Shown here piece by piece: positions 7,396-14,590 of a stretch of 18,063 nucleotides of DNA (within the stretch, counting starts at the first letter, position 1; the number at the start of each line of letters is the position of its first letter). The stretch spans positions 1 to 18,063 of the forward strand of contig CADCWK010000384.1 in the NCBI GenBank assembly GCA_902806375.1, in the 5' to 3' direction. The DNA is from an uncultured Thermomicrobiales bacterium. Its GTDB lineage: Bacteria > Chloroflexota > Chloroflexia > Thermomicrobiales > UBA6265. The notes beneath the pieces are model-generated. The model did not search any database, was not told where the DNA came from, and saw only the letters and a list, made by a program, of their open reading frames with translations. Position numbers and translations under genes: made by a program.

Positions 7396-8987
7396 CAATC
7401 CCGCTGGATCAGCGACGTCTGCGTCATCGACTCCGGGGGGACCAGGCCGAGCAGGTCGAGGACCGTCAGGGCGACCGCCGACAGGATGCCGTCGGTTCGC
7501 AGGGACACATGCCGGTCCGGGTCATCATGCGCCGTGACAAGGATGACGGGCACCGGGTTCGTGGTGTGCGACGTCAGCGGACCACCGGAGGCCGAGTCGA
7601 TCATCTCCTCGGCGTTGCCGTGGTCGGCCGTGACCAGCAATACCCCACCCGCTCCCAGCGTCGCGTCGATCAGCCGACCGAGGCAATCGTCGACCGTCTC
7701 GATGGCACGGACCACGGCATCAAAATCGCCCGTATGGCCGACCATGTCACCGTTGGCGAAGTTCACGACCATGAAGTCGAAGCCCCCGTCCCTTACCGCC
7801 GCGACGACCTTGTCGGTCAATGATGCGGCGCTCATCTCGGGCTGGAGGTCGTAGGTGGCGACCTTGGGCGACGAGACCATCTCCCGCGTCTCCCCCTCGA
7901 ACGGCGCCTCCCGGCCGCCGTTGAGGAAGTACGTGACGTGGGGATACTTCTCGGTCTCGGCCGCGTGGTATTGCGTCAGGCCGGCCCGACTGATCTCGGA
8001 GGCCAGCGGGTGGGCGATGTCCGCCTCCCGGTAGGCCACCGTGACCGGCAATCCTTCCTGGTACTCGGTAAGCGTCACGACGACGAGCCGTGGCCAGTCG
8101 CCCCGGTCGAAACCATCGAAGTCGGGCGAGACCATCGCCGAGACCAGCTGGCGGGCGCGATCGGAGCGGAAGTTGAACCAGATCGCCCGGTCACCGTCCC
8201 GCATCCCGCCGTAGGGCCGCCCATCCACCGGGAGCACGCGGGGTTCGATGAACTCGTCGGTGATCCCGGCCGACTGCGACGCCGCGACGGCAGCCACGGC
8301 GGACTCGGCAGCCGGTCCGTCGCCCCGGACCATCGCTCGCCAGGCCAGCTCGGTGCGCTCCCAGCGGTTGTCCCGGTCCATGGCGTAATACCGGCCCGAG
8401 ACCGTCGCGATGACCCCCACACCGAGCCCGTCGATCGTTGCCTGGAGGTCGGCGACGTACCTCGACGCCGAGTCGGGTGGCGTGTCCCGCCCATCGGTGA
8501 TGACGTGGATCAGGACGTCCGCACCCCGCAGGCCGAGCTGGTGGGCCATGCGGAGCAGGCCGACCAGATGCTGGATATGGCTGTGGACGCCGCCGTCGCT
8601 GACCAGCCCGATCAGGTGCAGCCGGTTGTTCTGCTCGGTGTCGGAGACGCCACGCACCGCTCCAATCAGCGTCCCCATCGCGTCGCGGAGCGCGAGGTTC
8701 GTCCCGAGGGTTCCGTTCTTCACCTCCTGGTCGAGCCGGGTCAGCCACTGGTAGACGACGAAGCCCGCCCCCAGGTTGAGGTGCCCGACCTCGGAGTTGC
8801 CCATCTGCCCGCCGGGAAGGCCGACGTCCTCGCCCGATGCCCGCAGGGTCGCATTCGGACAGGTCGCCAGCAGGCGGTCCATGACCGGGGTGTCGGCCGT
8901 CGCGACGGCGTTCCCGGGACCGGGTTCGGCCAGTCCCCAGCCGTCCAGGATCGCCAGCACTACCGGTCCGCGTCGCTGCTTCGCCAT
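7395..8987 (-). CDS. gpmI: 2,3-bisphosphoglycerate-independent phosphoglycerate mutase
   Basis: A 530-residue metal-dependent enzyme of the alkaline phosphatase superfamily that interconverts 3- and 2-phosphoglycerate in glycolysis. The metal and catalytic residues are all visible: D15 in ILDGWG, the phosphorylated serine S65 in QMGNSEVGHLNLGAG, D414 and H418 in NGDMVGH, D455 and H456 in TADHGNAE, and H474 in LTSHTTNP. The phosphotransferase-domain motifs SDGGVHSH (130-137), TDGRDTPP (164-171), SGRYYAMDRDNRWER (197-211) and NFRSDRARQL (272-281) are also intact. The length is slightly above the usual 510. The ATG at 8985-8987 has GGAGGGG just upstream; the open frame further upstream crosses the divergent promoter region and was not used. 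It converges on eno and diverges from the isocitrate dehydrogenase gene across 190 bases. A TACAGT -10-like hexamer (about 9030-9035, minus strand) is possible but lacks a -35. Confidence 0.97.
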   Translation of the reverse strand: MAKQRRGPVVLAILDGWGLAEPGPGNAVATADTPVMDRLLATCPNATLRASGEDVGLPGGQMGNSEVGHLNLGAGFVVYQWLTRLDQEVKNGTLGTNLALRDAMGTLIGAVRGVSDTEQNNRLHLIGLVSDGGVHSHIQHLVGLLRMAHQLGLRGADVLIHVITDGRDTPPDSASRYVADLQATIDGLGVGVIATVSGRYYAMDRDNRWERTELAWRAMVRGDGPAAESAVAAVAASQSAGITDEFIEPRVLPVDGRPYGGMRDGDRAIWFNFRSDRARQLVSAMVSPDFDGFDRGDWPRLVVVTLTEYQEGLPVTVAYREADIAHPLASEISRAGLTQYHAAETEKYPHVTYFLNGGREAPFEGETREMVSSPKVATYDLQPEMSAASLTDKVVAAVRDGGFDFMVVNFANGDMVGHTGDFDAVVRAIETVDDCLGRLIDATLGAGGVLLVTADHGNAEEMIDSASGGPLTSHTTNPVPVILVTAHDDPDRHVSLRTDGILSAVALTVLDLLGLVPPESMTQTSLIQRD

Positions 8988-9177
8988 TCCGGTCCCCTCC
9001 CGCCACGGATCCCCGCATCGTCGGCGGGACTGTAGCAGGCGGGACGGGGGACGGGCGGTCTCCACTGGGGCGCATGCGACAATACCGCCCGTCGCCGGCC
9101 CGCGAGGGCCGAGGCAGTGGTGCCAGGCGCGACCGGCACGCGGGTTTGCCGGTGATTCCCAGGGAGAACGACCAGCC

Positions 9178-10254
9178 ATGACCTACACCGTGACCCTCAT
9201 CCCCGGCGACGGGATCGGCCCCGAAGTGACCGAGGCCGCCCGCCGTGTCCTCGAGGCGACAGGCGTCCCCTTCCAGTGGGACCTGCGCCAGGCCGGAGTC
9301 GTGGCCCTCGAGTCCGAGGGGGAGCTCCTGCCGGCCGCGACGCTGGACAGCATCCGGACCAACCGGATCGGCCTCAAGGGCCCGATGACCACTCCGATCG
9401 GCAAGGGCTTCCGCAGCGTTAACGTCGCCCTCCGCCATGAACTCGGCTTGTACGCCAATCTCCGGCCGGGCCGGACGATCCAGGGCGTCCAGTCGGTGTT
9501 CGACCACGTCGACCTCGTCGTCGTCCGGGAGAACATCGAGGACAGCTACATCGGCGTGGAGTTCGACACGGGGACCGAAGACGCTCGTCACCTCATCGGC
9601 GAGATCAACGCTCGTAGCGCGAAGAAGATCCCGATGGACGCCTCGATCGGACTCAAACAGATCACGGACGAAGGCTCGCGCCGGATCGTGAAGTTCGCCT
9701 TCGAATACGCCCGCCAGAACGGTCGCAAGCTGGTCACGGCCGTCCACAAGGCCAACATCATGAAATTCACCGACGGCCTGTTCCTGCGGGTCGCCCAGGA
9801 GGTCGCGGAGGAGTACCCGGACATCCAGTTCAACGACCGGATCATCGATAACATGTGCATGCAGCTCATGCAGAAGCCGTCGCAGTACGACGTGCTGGTG
9901 ATGCCGAATCTCTACGGCGATATCGTCTCCGACCTCGTGTCCGGGATGATCGGGGGCCTCGGCGTGGCACCAGGCGGCAACATCGGCCCGGACAGCGCCG
10001 TCTTCGAGCCGATCCATGGCTCGGCGCCCAGCCATGCTGGCAAGAACGAGGCGAACCCCACCGCGATGATCCTGTCCGGCGCCCTGTTGCTCCGGCACAT
10101 CGGGGAGCAGGCCGCCGCCGAGCGGGTCGAGGCGGCCGTCGCGAGGGTCATCGGCGATGGCCAGCAGGTCACCTATGACCTCCGGCAGGACCGGGATGCG
10201 AGCAAGGCCGCCGGCACCACCGGGATGGCGGACGCCGTCATCGCCGCCCTGTAG
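9178..10254 (+). CDS. icd: Isocitrate dehydrogenase family protein, probably NAD-dependent
   Basis: A 358-residue beta-decarboxylating dehydrogenase, most like the short NAD-dependent isocitrate dehydrogenases (IDH3 type), which make 2-oxoglutarate in the TCA cycle. Isocitrate-binding residues equivalent to E. coli S113, N115, R119, R129, R153, Y160, K230, D283, D307 and D311 are S80, N82, R86, R96, R117, Y124, K191, D224, D248 and D252. LKGPMTTPIGKGFRSVNVALR (66-86) and AVHKANIMKFTDGLF (188-202) favour isocitrate over isopropylmalate. At the coenzyme site the sequence is HGSAPSHAGK: the NADP-determining Lys-Tyr of E. coli is replaced by S285-H286, and the Asp usual in NAD enzymes is also absent. 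So NADP use is unlikely and NAD use is inferred. Homoisocitrate dehydrogenase is a less likely alternative. The ATG has AGGGAGA about 11 bases upstream. Monocistronic by position. Confidence 0.85.
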   Translation: MTYTVTLIPGDGIGPEVTEAARRVLEATGVPFQWDLRQAGVVALESEGELLPAATLDSIRTNRIGLKGPMTTPIGKGFRSVNVALRHELGLYANLRPGRTIQGVQSVFDHVDLVVVRENIEDSYIGVEFDTGTEDARHLIGEINARSAKKIPMDASIGLKQITDEGSRRIVKFAFEYARQNGRKLVTAVHKANIMKFTDGLFLRVAQEVAEEYPDIQFNDRIIDNMCMQLMQKPSQYDVLVMPNLYGDIVSDLVSGMIGGLGVAPGGNIGPDSAVFEPIHGSAPSHAGKNEANPTAMILSGALLLRHIGEQAAAERVEAAVARVIGDGQQVTYDLRQDRDASKAAGTTGMADAVIAAL

Positions 10255-10288
10255 GGACAGGCCGCGGAGCAGACGGCAAGGGAGCGGA

Positions 10289-10310
10289 GGCCGGGCAACG
10301 TTGTCCGGCC
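10289..10310. terminator. Inverted repeat between convergent icd and rpe (candidate bidirectional terminator)
   Basis: GGCCGGGCAAC (10289-10299) is followed directly by GTTGTCCGGCC (10300-10310): 11-base arms with one mismatch that becomes G-U in RNA, folding as a stem with a small central loop. It sits midway in the 72-base gap between the two stop codons. C-rich sequence follows on the plus strand and no T-run on either, so termination is inferred from position and symmetry. Confidence 0.5.
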
Positions 10311-10326
10311 CCCGCCCGTCCACCCG

Positions 10327-11010
10327 TTATCCCGGCGTCGTCCCGGCGATCGCTCCCCGGAGCAGCGCCATCGATTCCGCGACCGACCGCCCGGCGCTGT
10401 AGACGGCTGTCCCGGCGACGATGGTGTCGGCGCCCGCCGCGACGACGGCGGCGATGTTGGACGCGTTGACGCCGCCGTCGATCTGGATCCGGCAGGACGG
10501 GTTCTGGTCATGGAGCATCGTCCGGAGCCGCTGGATCTTGCGCAGCGACGACGGGATCAGCGCCTGCCCCCCGTAGCCGGGGTTGACGCTCATCACGAGC
10601 ACCTGCCGGACGATCGGCAGCACCTCCTCCAGCGAGACGAGGGGCGTCGCGGGGTTGAGGGTCACGCCCGGCTCAGCGCCGGCCTCGGCGATGGCATGGA
10701 GCGTCCGGTCCAGGTGGTCACAGGCCTCGACGTGGACAGTCAGGACATCGGCGCCGGCCCGGACGAATCGCTCCACCCACCGGTCCGGCTCGACGATCAT
10801 CAGGTGGACGTCGATCGGCAGGGTCGTCGCCGCGCGGACCGCCTCCAGGACGGGTAACCCGATCGAGATGTTCGGGACGAAGCGCCCGTCCATGACGTCG
10901 ACATGCAGGTAGTCGGCACCGGCCGCCTCCGCCTCGGCGATCTGCTCGCCCAGTCGACGAAAGTCCGCCGCCAGGATCGACGGCCCGATTCGAATCATTC
11001 CGCTGGTCAT
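10327..11010 (-). CDS. rpe: Ribulose-phosphate 3-epimerase
   Basis: A 227-residue TIM-barrel metalloenzyme that interconverts ribulose 5-phosphate and xylulose 5-phosphate in the pentose phosphate pathway. It starts with the family's IGPSILAADFRRLGEQI. The metal and catalytic residues H36 and D38 (LHVDVMDGRFVPN), H69 (IDVHLMI) and D178 (QIDGGVN) are present, as is S11. The phosphate-binding loops NPGYGGQ (143-149) and the GT of VAGTAVYS (near 198-205) are intact. The ATG at 11008-11010 has GGGGAGAGG about 3 bases upstream; a second ATG four codons in is possible but has a weaker site. It converges on icd and is divergent from the FHA gene block, sharing a 179-base intergenic region that holds a small CCGGCG-GCTT-CGCCGG hairpin (11030-11045). 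Confidence 0.97.
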   Translation of the reverse strand: MTSGMIRIGPSILAADFRRLGEQIAEAEAAGADYLHVDVMDGRFVPNISIGLPVLEAVRAATTLPIDVHLMIVEPDRWVERFVRAGADVLTVHVEACDHLDRTLHAIAEAGAEPGVTLNPATPLVSLEEVLPIVRQVLVMSVNPGYGGQALIPSSLRKIQRLRTMLHDQNPSCRIQIDGGVNASNIAAVVAAGADTIVAGTAVYSAGRSVAESMALLRGAIAGTTPG

Positions 11011-11115
11011 GGACCTCTCCCCGGGGTGACCGGCGGCTTCGCCGGCGCGGTAGCCAGTCTGGCTCCGGTCGTGGAAACGTGGCGATCGGCTGGTCGCTCG
11101 CCGTGACCCAGACTC

Positions 11116-11121
11116 TATACT
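11116..11121 (+). promoter_or_regulatory. Candidate -10 box of the FHA/VanW block
   Basis: TATACT, in CTCTATACTGCACG, lies about 70 bases upstream of the first FHA gene. The nearest -35-like hexamer, TGGTCG at 11091-11096, is weak and has a long 19-base spacer. The context CTATACTGC is identical to that around the pheS -10 box, which supports a real promoter of the same type. Confidence 0.42.
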
Positions 11122-11189
11122 GCACGCCGAGAGGCGAACGCGTCGACGACGGTTCGGGCCGGGGATGACGGACCGGCGGGGAATGGCCA

Positions 11190-11933
11190 GTGAAGATCAT
11201 CGACGTCTTCGAGCGTTCGTTTCAGCGGCTGATGGAAGGCTCGATCGGCCGGGTCTTCAACAGTCCCGTCCAGCCGGCCGAGATCGGCCGCAAGCTCGAA
11301 CGCGCCATGCTCGACAACCGGGTCGCCTCGACCAACGCCACACTCGTCCCGAACGACTACCAGGTCGCGATGCACCCGCAGGACATGCTCCAGTTCGTCG
11401 ACTACATCAATGGCCTGAACCGGCAGATGGAGGGCTGGCTGACCCGCCTGGCGGCCGAGCGCGGCTTCACCCTGATCGACCGGGTCCGGGTCCAGATCAC
11501 CGGCGACGCCAAGGTACCCCGGCGGACGATCAACGTCCGGGCGACGATCTCGGACCGGCCCGATGTCGGACCAGCCGCCCAGAACGTCCAGCAGCGGACC
11601 GAGATCTACCGGGTGATCGAGCGAGAGACGGGCCTGGCGCCCCAGCGCCTGCGGGTGCTGTCCGGGCCGCGGCAGGGGGAAGAGGTCATCATCCGGAACC
11701 CGGTGACGACGGTGGGCCGGTCGTTCGACAACGACATCGTGCTGGAGGGCGGCGACGTCTCCCGCCACCACGCCCGCCTGGAGCGCAACGGGCACCACAT
11801 CCACGTGATCGACCTCGGCAGCACCAACGGGACCAAGGTCAACGGCCAGCCGGTCCGGAGCTACCTGGTCCAGCCCGGCGACGAGGTCACGTTCGGCGGC
11901 GTCCAGACCCAACTGTTGCACTACGACGCCTGA
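11190..11933 (+). CDS. FhaA-like protein: DUF3662 domain plus FHA domain
   Basis: A 247-residue cytoplasmic protein with the two-domain layout of actinobacterial FhaA. The N-terminal DUF3662 (FhaA_N) domain covers about residues 1-120, from KIIDVFERSFQRLMEGSIGR. A short linker leads to an FHA domain at about 154-243, which binds phosphothreonine peptides. The FHA hallmarks are GR (176-177), SRHH (191-194) and the NG of GSTNGT (210-215), so phosphopeptide binding should be intact. In mycobacteria FhaA binds phosphorylated partners in peptidoglycan synthesis, such as the MviN/MurJ pseudokinase; a similar adaptor role is inferred here. The start is GTG at 11190 with GGGGAA about 8 bases upstream, giving the standard MKIIDVFER start. 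It is followed after 22 bases by an FhaB-like gene, the same order as fhaA-fhaB in Actinobacteria. No Ser/Thr kinase or phosphatase gene lies in the window. Confidence 0.9.
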   Translation: MKIIDVFERSFQRLMEGSIGRVFNSPVQPAEIGRKLERAMLDNRVASTNATLVPNDYQVAMHPQDMLQFVDYINGLNRQMEGWLTRLAAERGFTLIDRVRVQITGDAKVPRRTINVRATISDRPDVGPAAQNVQQRTEIYRVIERETGLAPQRLRVLSGPRQGEEVIIRNPVTTVGRSFDNDIVLEGGDVSRHHARLERNGHHIHVIDLGSTNGTKVNGQPVRSYLVQPGDEVTFGGVQTQLLHYDA

Positions 11934-11955
11934 GCAGGAGTGAGCCGGCCACCCT

Positions 11956-12423
11956 ATGCCCGATGCACTGACGTCGCTCGAACTCCCGGCCGAATGGTTT
12001 CTCCTGCTGCTGCGGGTGCTCTTCATCTTCCTGATCTACTTCTTCCTCTACCAGCTGTTCCGGGTCCAGTTGCGGGAGTTGTTCGTCCTCGGGACGGTCG
12101 CCAGTGGCCGGGCGGAAGCGGCCCCCGCCCACCGGGTCGTGGTCGTGGAGGGTGGCGAGACGGCCGCACTGGTCGGACAGACGTTCCTGCTCCAACCCAG
12201 CAACTCGGTCGGCCGGCACCCGCAGAGCACGATCGCGCTCGACGAGCCATTCGTCTCCACCAACCACGCAGAAATTGCCTACAATGGCGGCACTTGGTGG
12301 GTCACGGACTTCGGCAGTACCAACGGGACCTCCATCAACGACCAGCCGGTCAACGGATCGGCGGGCGTGCAGCCCGGAGACATCGTACAATTCGGCCGCG
12401 TCAAGCTCCGGCTCGAAGCATAG
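11956..12423 (+). CDS. FhaB-like membrane-anchored FHA-domain protein
   Basis: A 155-residue protein with one N-terminal membrane segment (about residues 14-36, WFLLLLRVLFIFLIYFFLYQ) followed by a cytoplasmic FHA domain (about 60-153). The FHA landmarks are VGRHP (85-89), STNHAEI (101-107, in place of the common SRxHA) and GSTNGT (120-125), all compatible with phosphothreonine binding. The layout of one membrane helix plus FHA matches FhaB/FipA of Actinobacteria, which links kinase signals to cell division and wall growth; transfer of that role to this protein is inference. It lies 22 bases downstream of the FhaA-like gene and is probably co-transcribed. The ATG at 11956 gives a clean membrane-segment start, although the nearest AGGAG is about 15 bases upstream, longer than usual. 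The VanW gene starts 82 bases downstream. Confidence 0.88.
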   Translation: MPDALTSLELPAEWFLLLLRVLFIFLIYFFLYQLFRVQLRELFVLGTVASGRAEAAPAHRVVVVEGGETAALVGQTFLLQPSNSVGRHPQSTIALDEPFVSTNHAEIAYNGGTWWVTDFGSTNGTSINDQPVNGSAGVQPGDIVQFGRVKLRLEA

Positions 12424-12490
12424 CCATGCCCGCCGCGCGACCATGTCGACGTCGTGCTTGCGCGTGCCCAGACAGAACATCTCACAGACC

Positions 12491-12496
12491 GAGGGG
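12491..12496 (+). promoter_or_regulatory. Ribosome binding site that fixes the VanW GTG start
   Basis: GAGGGG lies 9 bases before the GTG at 12506. The upstream in-frame ATG at 12442 has only C-rich sequence in front of it, so this site decides in favour of the GTG. Confidence 0.6.
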
Positions 12497-12505
12497 TTGA
12501 TAACT

Positions 12506-14494
12506 GTGCAGGCAAACGAGCCGAGACCACTACCCGGCTTCCAGGGCTTCGGACGCGCCCGCAATGCGTCCGAAGACTCGACTACCGCCCGCACGAACCC
12601 CCTCGCCGCCCTCAACCCCTGGGCGACGGCTTCCCCCGAGACGCAGCGCCGGACGCGACGAGTCGTCACGCGCGCGCTGACCGGCATCGCCCTGGCCGCC
12701 CTCGTGTTCGTGCTGGTCCTGGTCGGGTTCCGCATGGCCTACGGCGGCAAGGTCTACCCGGCGATCTCGGTCGCGGGCGTCGCCCTCGGCGGGATGCCGC
12801 GAGACGAGGCCAGCGCCGCCCTCGGGGCACGTGTCGATCAACTCAACACCGAGAGTGTCGTCTTCACCTTCGAGGGCCAGGAGTTCCGGCCGACGCTCGC
12901 TGAGCTCGGTGTCACCTTCGATACGGATCGCAGTCTCGCCGAAGCGTACGCCTATGGTCGGGAGGCCGATGCGGTGGATCGGCTCCGGGTAGCCGGGGAC
13001 CTGCTCCAGAGCGACCACCAGGTACCGCTCTACGCGTCGGTGGACTACGCCACGCTCAATGCCTGGTTCGATGGGGTCGACCAACAGCTCGGCCTCGTGC
13101 CACATGACGCGTTTCTCGCCATCGACGGGACGGATGTCCGGATCGAACCAGAGGTCGAGGGGACCGTCGTCGACCGCGAGCTGGCAGGGAGTCAGATCAT
13201 GGCCGCCGTGACGGATCTCGTCCCGTCACGCACCGACCTCCCGGTCGTGGCCTGGATCCCGAACGTCCGCTCCGGTGACCTCACCGGTGCCGAGGCCCAG
13301 GTCAGGGCCGCGCTGTCCGAGCCGATCGAGATCGCGTTCGCAGACCAGTCGTGGACGTTGCAGCCGGCGCAGATCAGCCAGTTCATCATCCAGGACAACG
13401 ACAAGAGCAAGCTCGGCGCCGACGCGGTGAGCCTCCGCGTCGATGAGGTGGCGCTCGCCGAGTTCCTGTCGCTCGAGTTCGCGACGGCCGTCTACCTGGA
13501 GCCGGTCGATGCGGAGGTCGGCTGGAACCAGGGCCCGGTCTCGGTCGAGTGGAGCACGGACGGCCACGAGCTCCGACCGGAAGCCTTCGCGACCGAAGTT
13601 GCCGCCAGCATGATGGGCGACCACCGCGCGGTCACCATTCCGGTCAACGTGCTCAAGCCCGCGGTCGATAGCAACAACCTCGGCGCGCTCGGCATCACGA
13701 GCCAGCTGGGTCGTGGCGACTCCAACTACTCCGGTTCGGACTATGGCCGCGCCACCAACATCGGCGTCGGCGCGAACCTGCTCAACGGGACGCTGGTCGC
13801 GCCCGGCGAGATCTTCAGCTTCAACCAGTCGATCGGGGTGATCTCGACCGAGCTGGGGTACGTCGAAGCGCGGGTCATCATGGCCGAGCGAATCGGTCGC
13901 GGGATCGGCGGCGGAATCTGTCAGGTGTCGACGACCGTCTTCCGGGCCGCCATGCGGGCCGGGCTGCCGATCGCCGAATGGTGGCCGCACGCGCAGCGGA
14001 TCGAGTTCTACGAGCGCGATGGCTGGGGTCCCGGCTTCGACGCCTCGATCCTGCAGCCGGACGAAGATCCGATGTCCGGCGGCGACTTCAAGTTCGAGAA
14101 CCCGACGGACGGCTGGTTGCTGATCGAGTCGTTCGTGGACGGCTCGCACGTCGTCGTGAACATCTACGGCCCGGAAACGAAATGGGACGTCCAGCTCGGC
14201 GAGCCGGTCCAGAGTGACCCGATCCCGCCGACCGAAGACATCGAGGTCGTCAATCACGGCATGGAAGCGGGGTGCGTCGTCCATTCCGAAGCGCCGCTCG
14301 ACGGACTCGCGGTCTCGTTCACCCGGACGGTGCTCGACGCGACCACAGGAGAAGTGGTCCGGGAGTACACCTACGAGACGTACTTCAAATCCAACGGGAA
14401 CGTCTACATCGTCAGTCCTGACCAACAGGGAGCCTCGCCTGCCAGCGGTGGGAGCAACTTCGGGAACTGCGACTTCTCGGCTATTCCCTTCTAG
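12506..14494 (+). CDS. VanW-domain membrane protein with peptidoglycan-binding-4-like repeats
   Basis: A 662-residue protein with an N-terminal cytoplasmic tail of about 55 residues rich in Arg, Pro and Thr. One membrane helix follows (about 57-78, RALTGIALAALVFVLVLVGF), then a large extracytoplasmic part. Residues about 82-390 look like two consecutive PG_binding_4-type domains, with parallel stretches VFTFEGQEFRPTLAELGVTF (119-138) and EIAFADQSWTLQPAQISQFI (275-294). A VanW domain follows at about 396-530, with ATNIGVGANLLNGTLVAPGE (416-435), FSFN and the conserved GGGICQVSTT (468-477, C472). The C-terminal 130 residues resemble a beta-rich domain. VanW proteins occur in cell-wall loci and in some vancomycin-resistance clusters, but their activity is not established. 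The start is GTG. It lies downstream of two FHA genes, so a phosphorylation-linked wall role is plausible. The T/S-rich tail could be a kinase target; this is inference. Confidence 0.88.
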   Translation: MQANEPRPLPGFQGFGRARNASEDSTTARTNPLAALNPWATASPETQRRTRRVVTRALTGIALAALVFVLVLVGFRMAYGGKVYPAISVAGVALGGMPRDEASAALGARVDQLNTESVVFTFEGQEFRPTLAELGVTFDTDRSLAEAYAYGREADAVDRLRVAGDLLQSDHQVPLYASVDYATLNAWFDGVDQQLGLVPHDAFLAIDGTDVRIEPEVEGTVVDRELAGSQIMAAVTDLVPSRTDLPVVAWIPNVRSGDLTGAEAQVRAALSEPIEIAFADQSWTLQPAQISQFIIQDNDKSKLGADAVSLRVDEVALAEFLSLEFATAVYLEPVDAEVGWNQGPVSVEWSTDGHELRPEAFATEVAASMMGDHRAVTIPVNVLKPAVDSNNLGALGITSQLGRGDSNYSGSDYGRATNIGVGANLLNGTLVAPGEIFSFNQSIGVISTELGYVEARVIMAERIGRGIGGGICQVSTTVFRAAMRAGLPIAEWWPHAQRIEFYERDGWGPGFDASILQPDEDPMSGGDFKFENPTDGWLLIESFVDGSHVVVNIYGPETKWDVQLGEPVQSDPIPPTEDIEVVNHGMEAGCVVHSEAPLDGLAVSFTRTVLDATTGEVVREYTYETYFKSNGNVYIVSPDQQGASPASGGSNFGNCDFSAIPF

Positions 14495-14510
14495 GGGTCC
14501 AGCGTCGGGC

Positions 14511-14536
14511 GGGGGCACGACCATGGTCGTGCCCCC
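14511..14536. terminator. 26-base perfect palindrome after the VanW gene (candidate terminator)
   Basis: GGGGGCACGAC (14511-14521), CATG, then GTCGTGCCCCC (14526-14536) is perfectly self-complementary over 26 bases and starts 16 bases after the VanW stop codon. In RNA it gives an 11-bp, very GC-rich stem with a CAUG tetraloop. ATTCC follows and not a T-run. It could end the FHA-VanW transcript, partly stop it before the glycosyltransferase gene, or protect its 3' end; as DNA it could also be a dimeric-repressor site. Confidence 0.5.
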
Positions 14537-14578
14537 ATTCCGCGTTCCGTCGGCATATGGATCGTCCGCGATTATGAC

Positions 14579-14584
14579 AGGAGG
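14579..14584 (+). promoter_or_regulatory. Strong Shine-Dalgarno of the glycosyltransferase gene
   Basis: AGGAGG, followed by TGC, precedes two adjacent ATG codons at 14588 and 14591. The spacing of 6 bases to the second is better than 3 bases to the first, so 14591 is taken as the start. Confidence 0.65.
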
Positions 14585-14590
14585 TGCATG

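Noticed and set aside
8191..10323. 710-codon reverse open frame spanning gpmI and icd
   Set aside because: It crosses two confidently identified genes and their promoter region, and reads as low-complexity Arg/Gly/Asp-rich sequence.
12442..12505. Upstream ATG start for the VanW protein
   Set aside because: There is no ribosome site before 12442, whereas GAGGGG stands 9 bases before the GTG at 12506.
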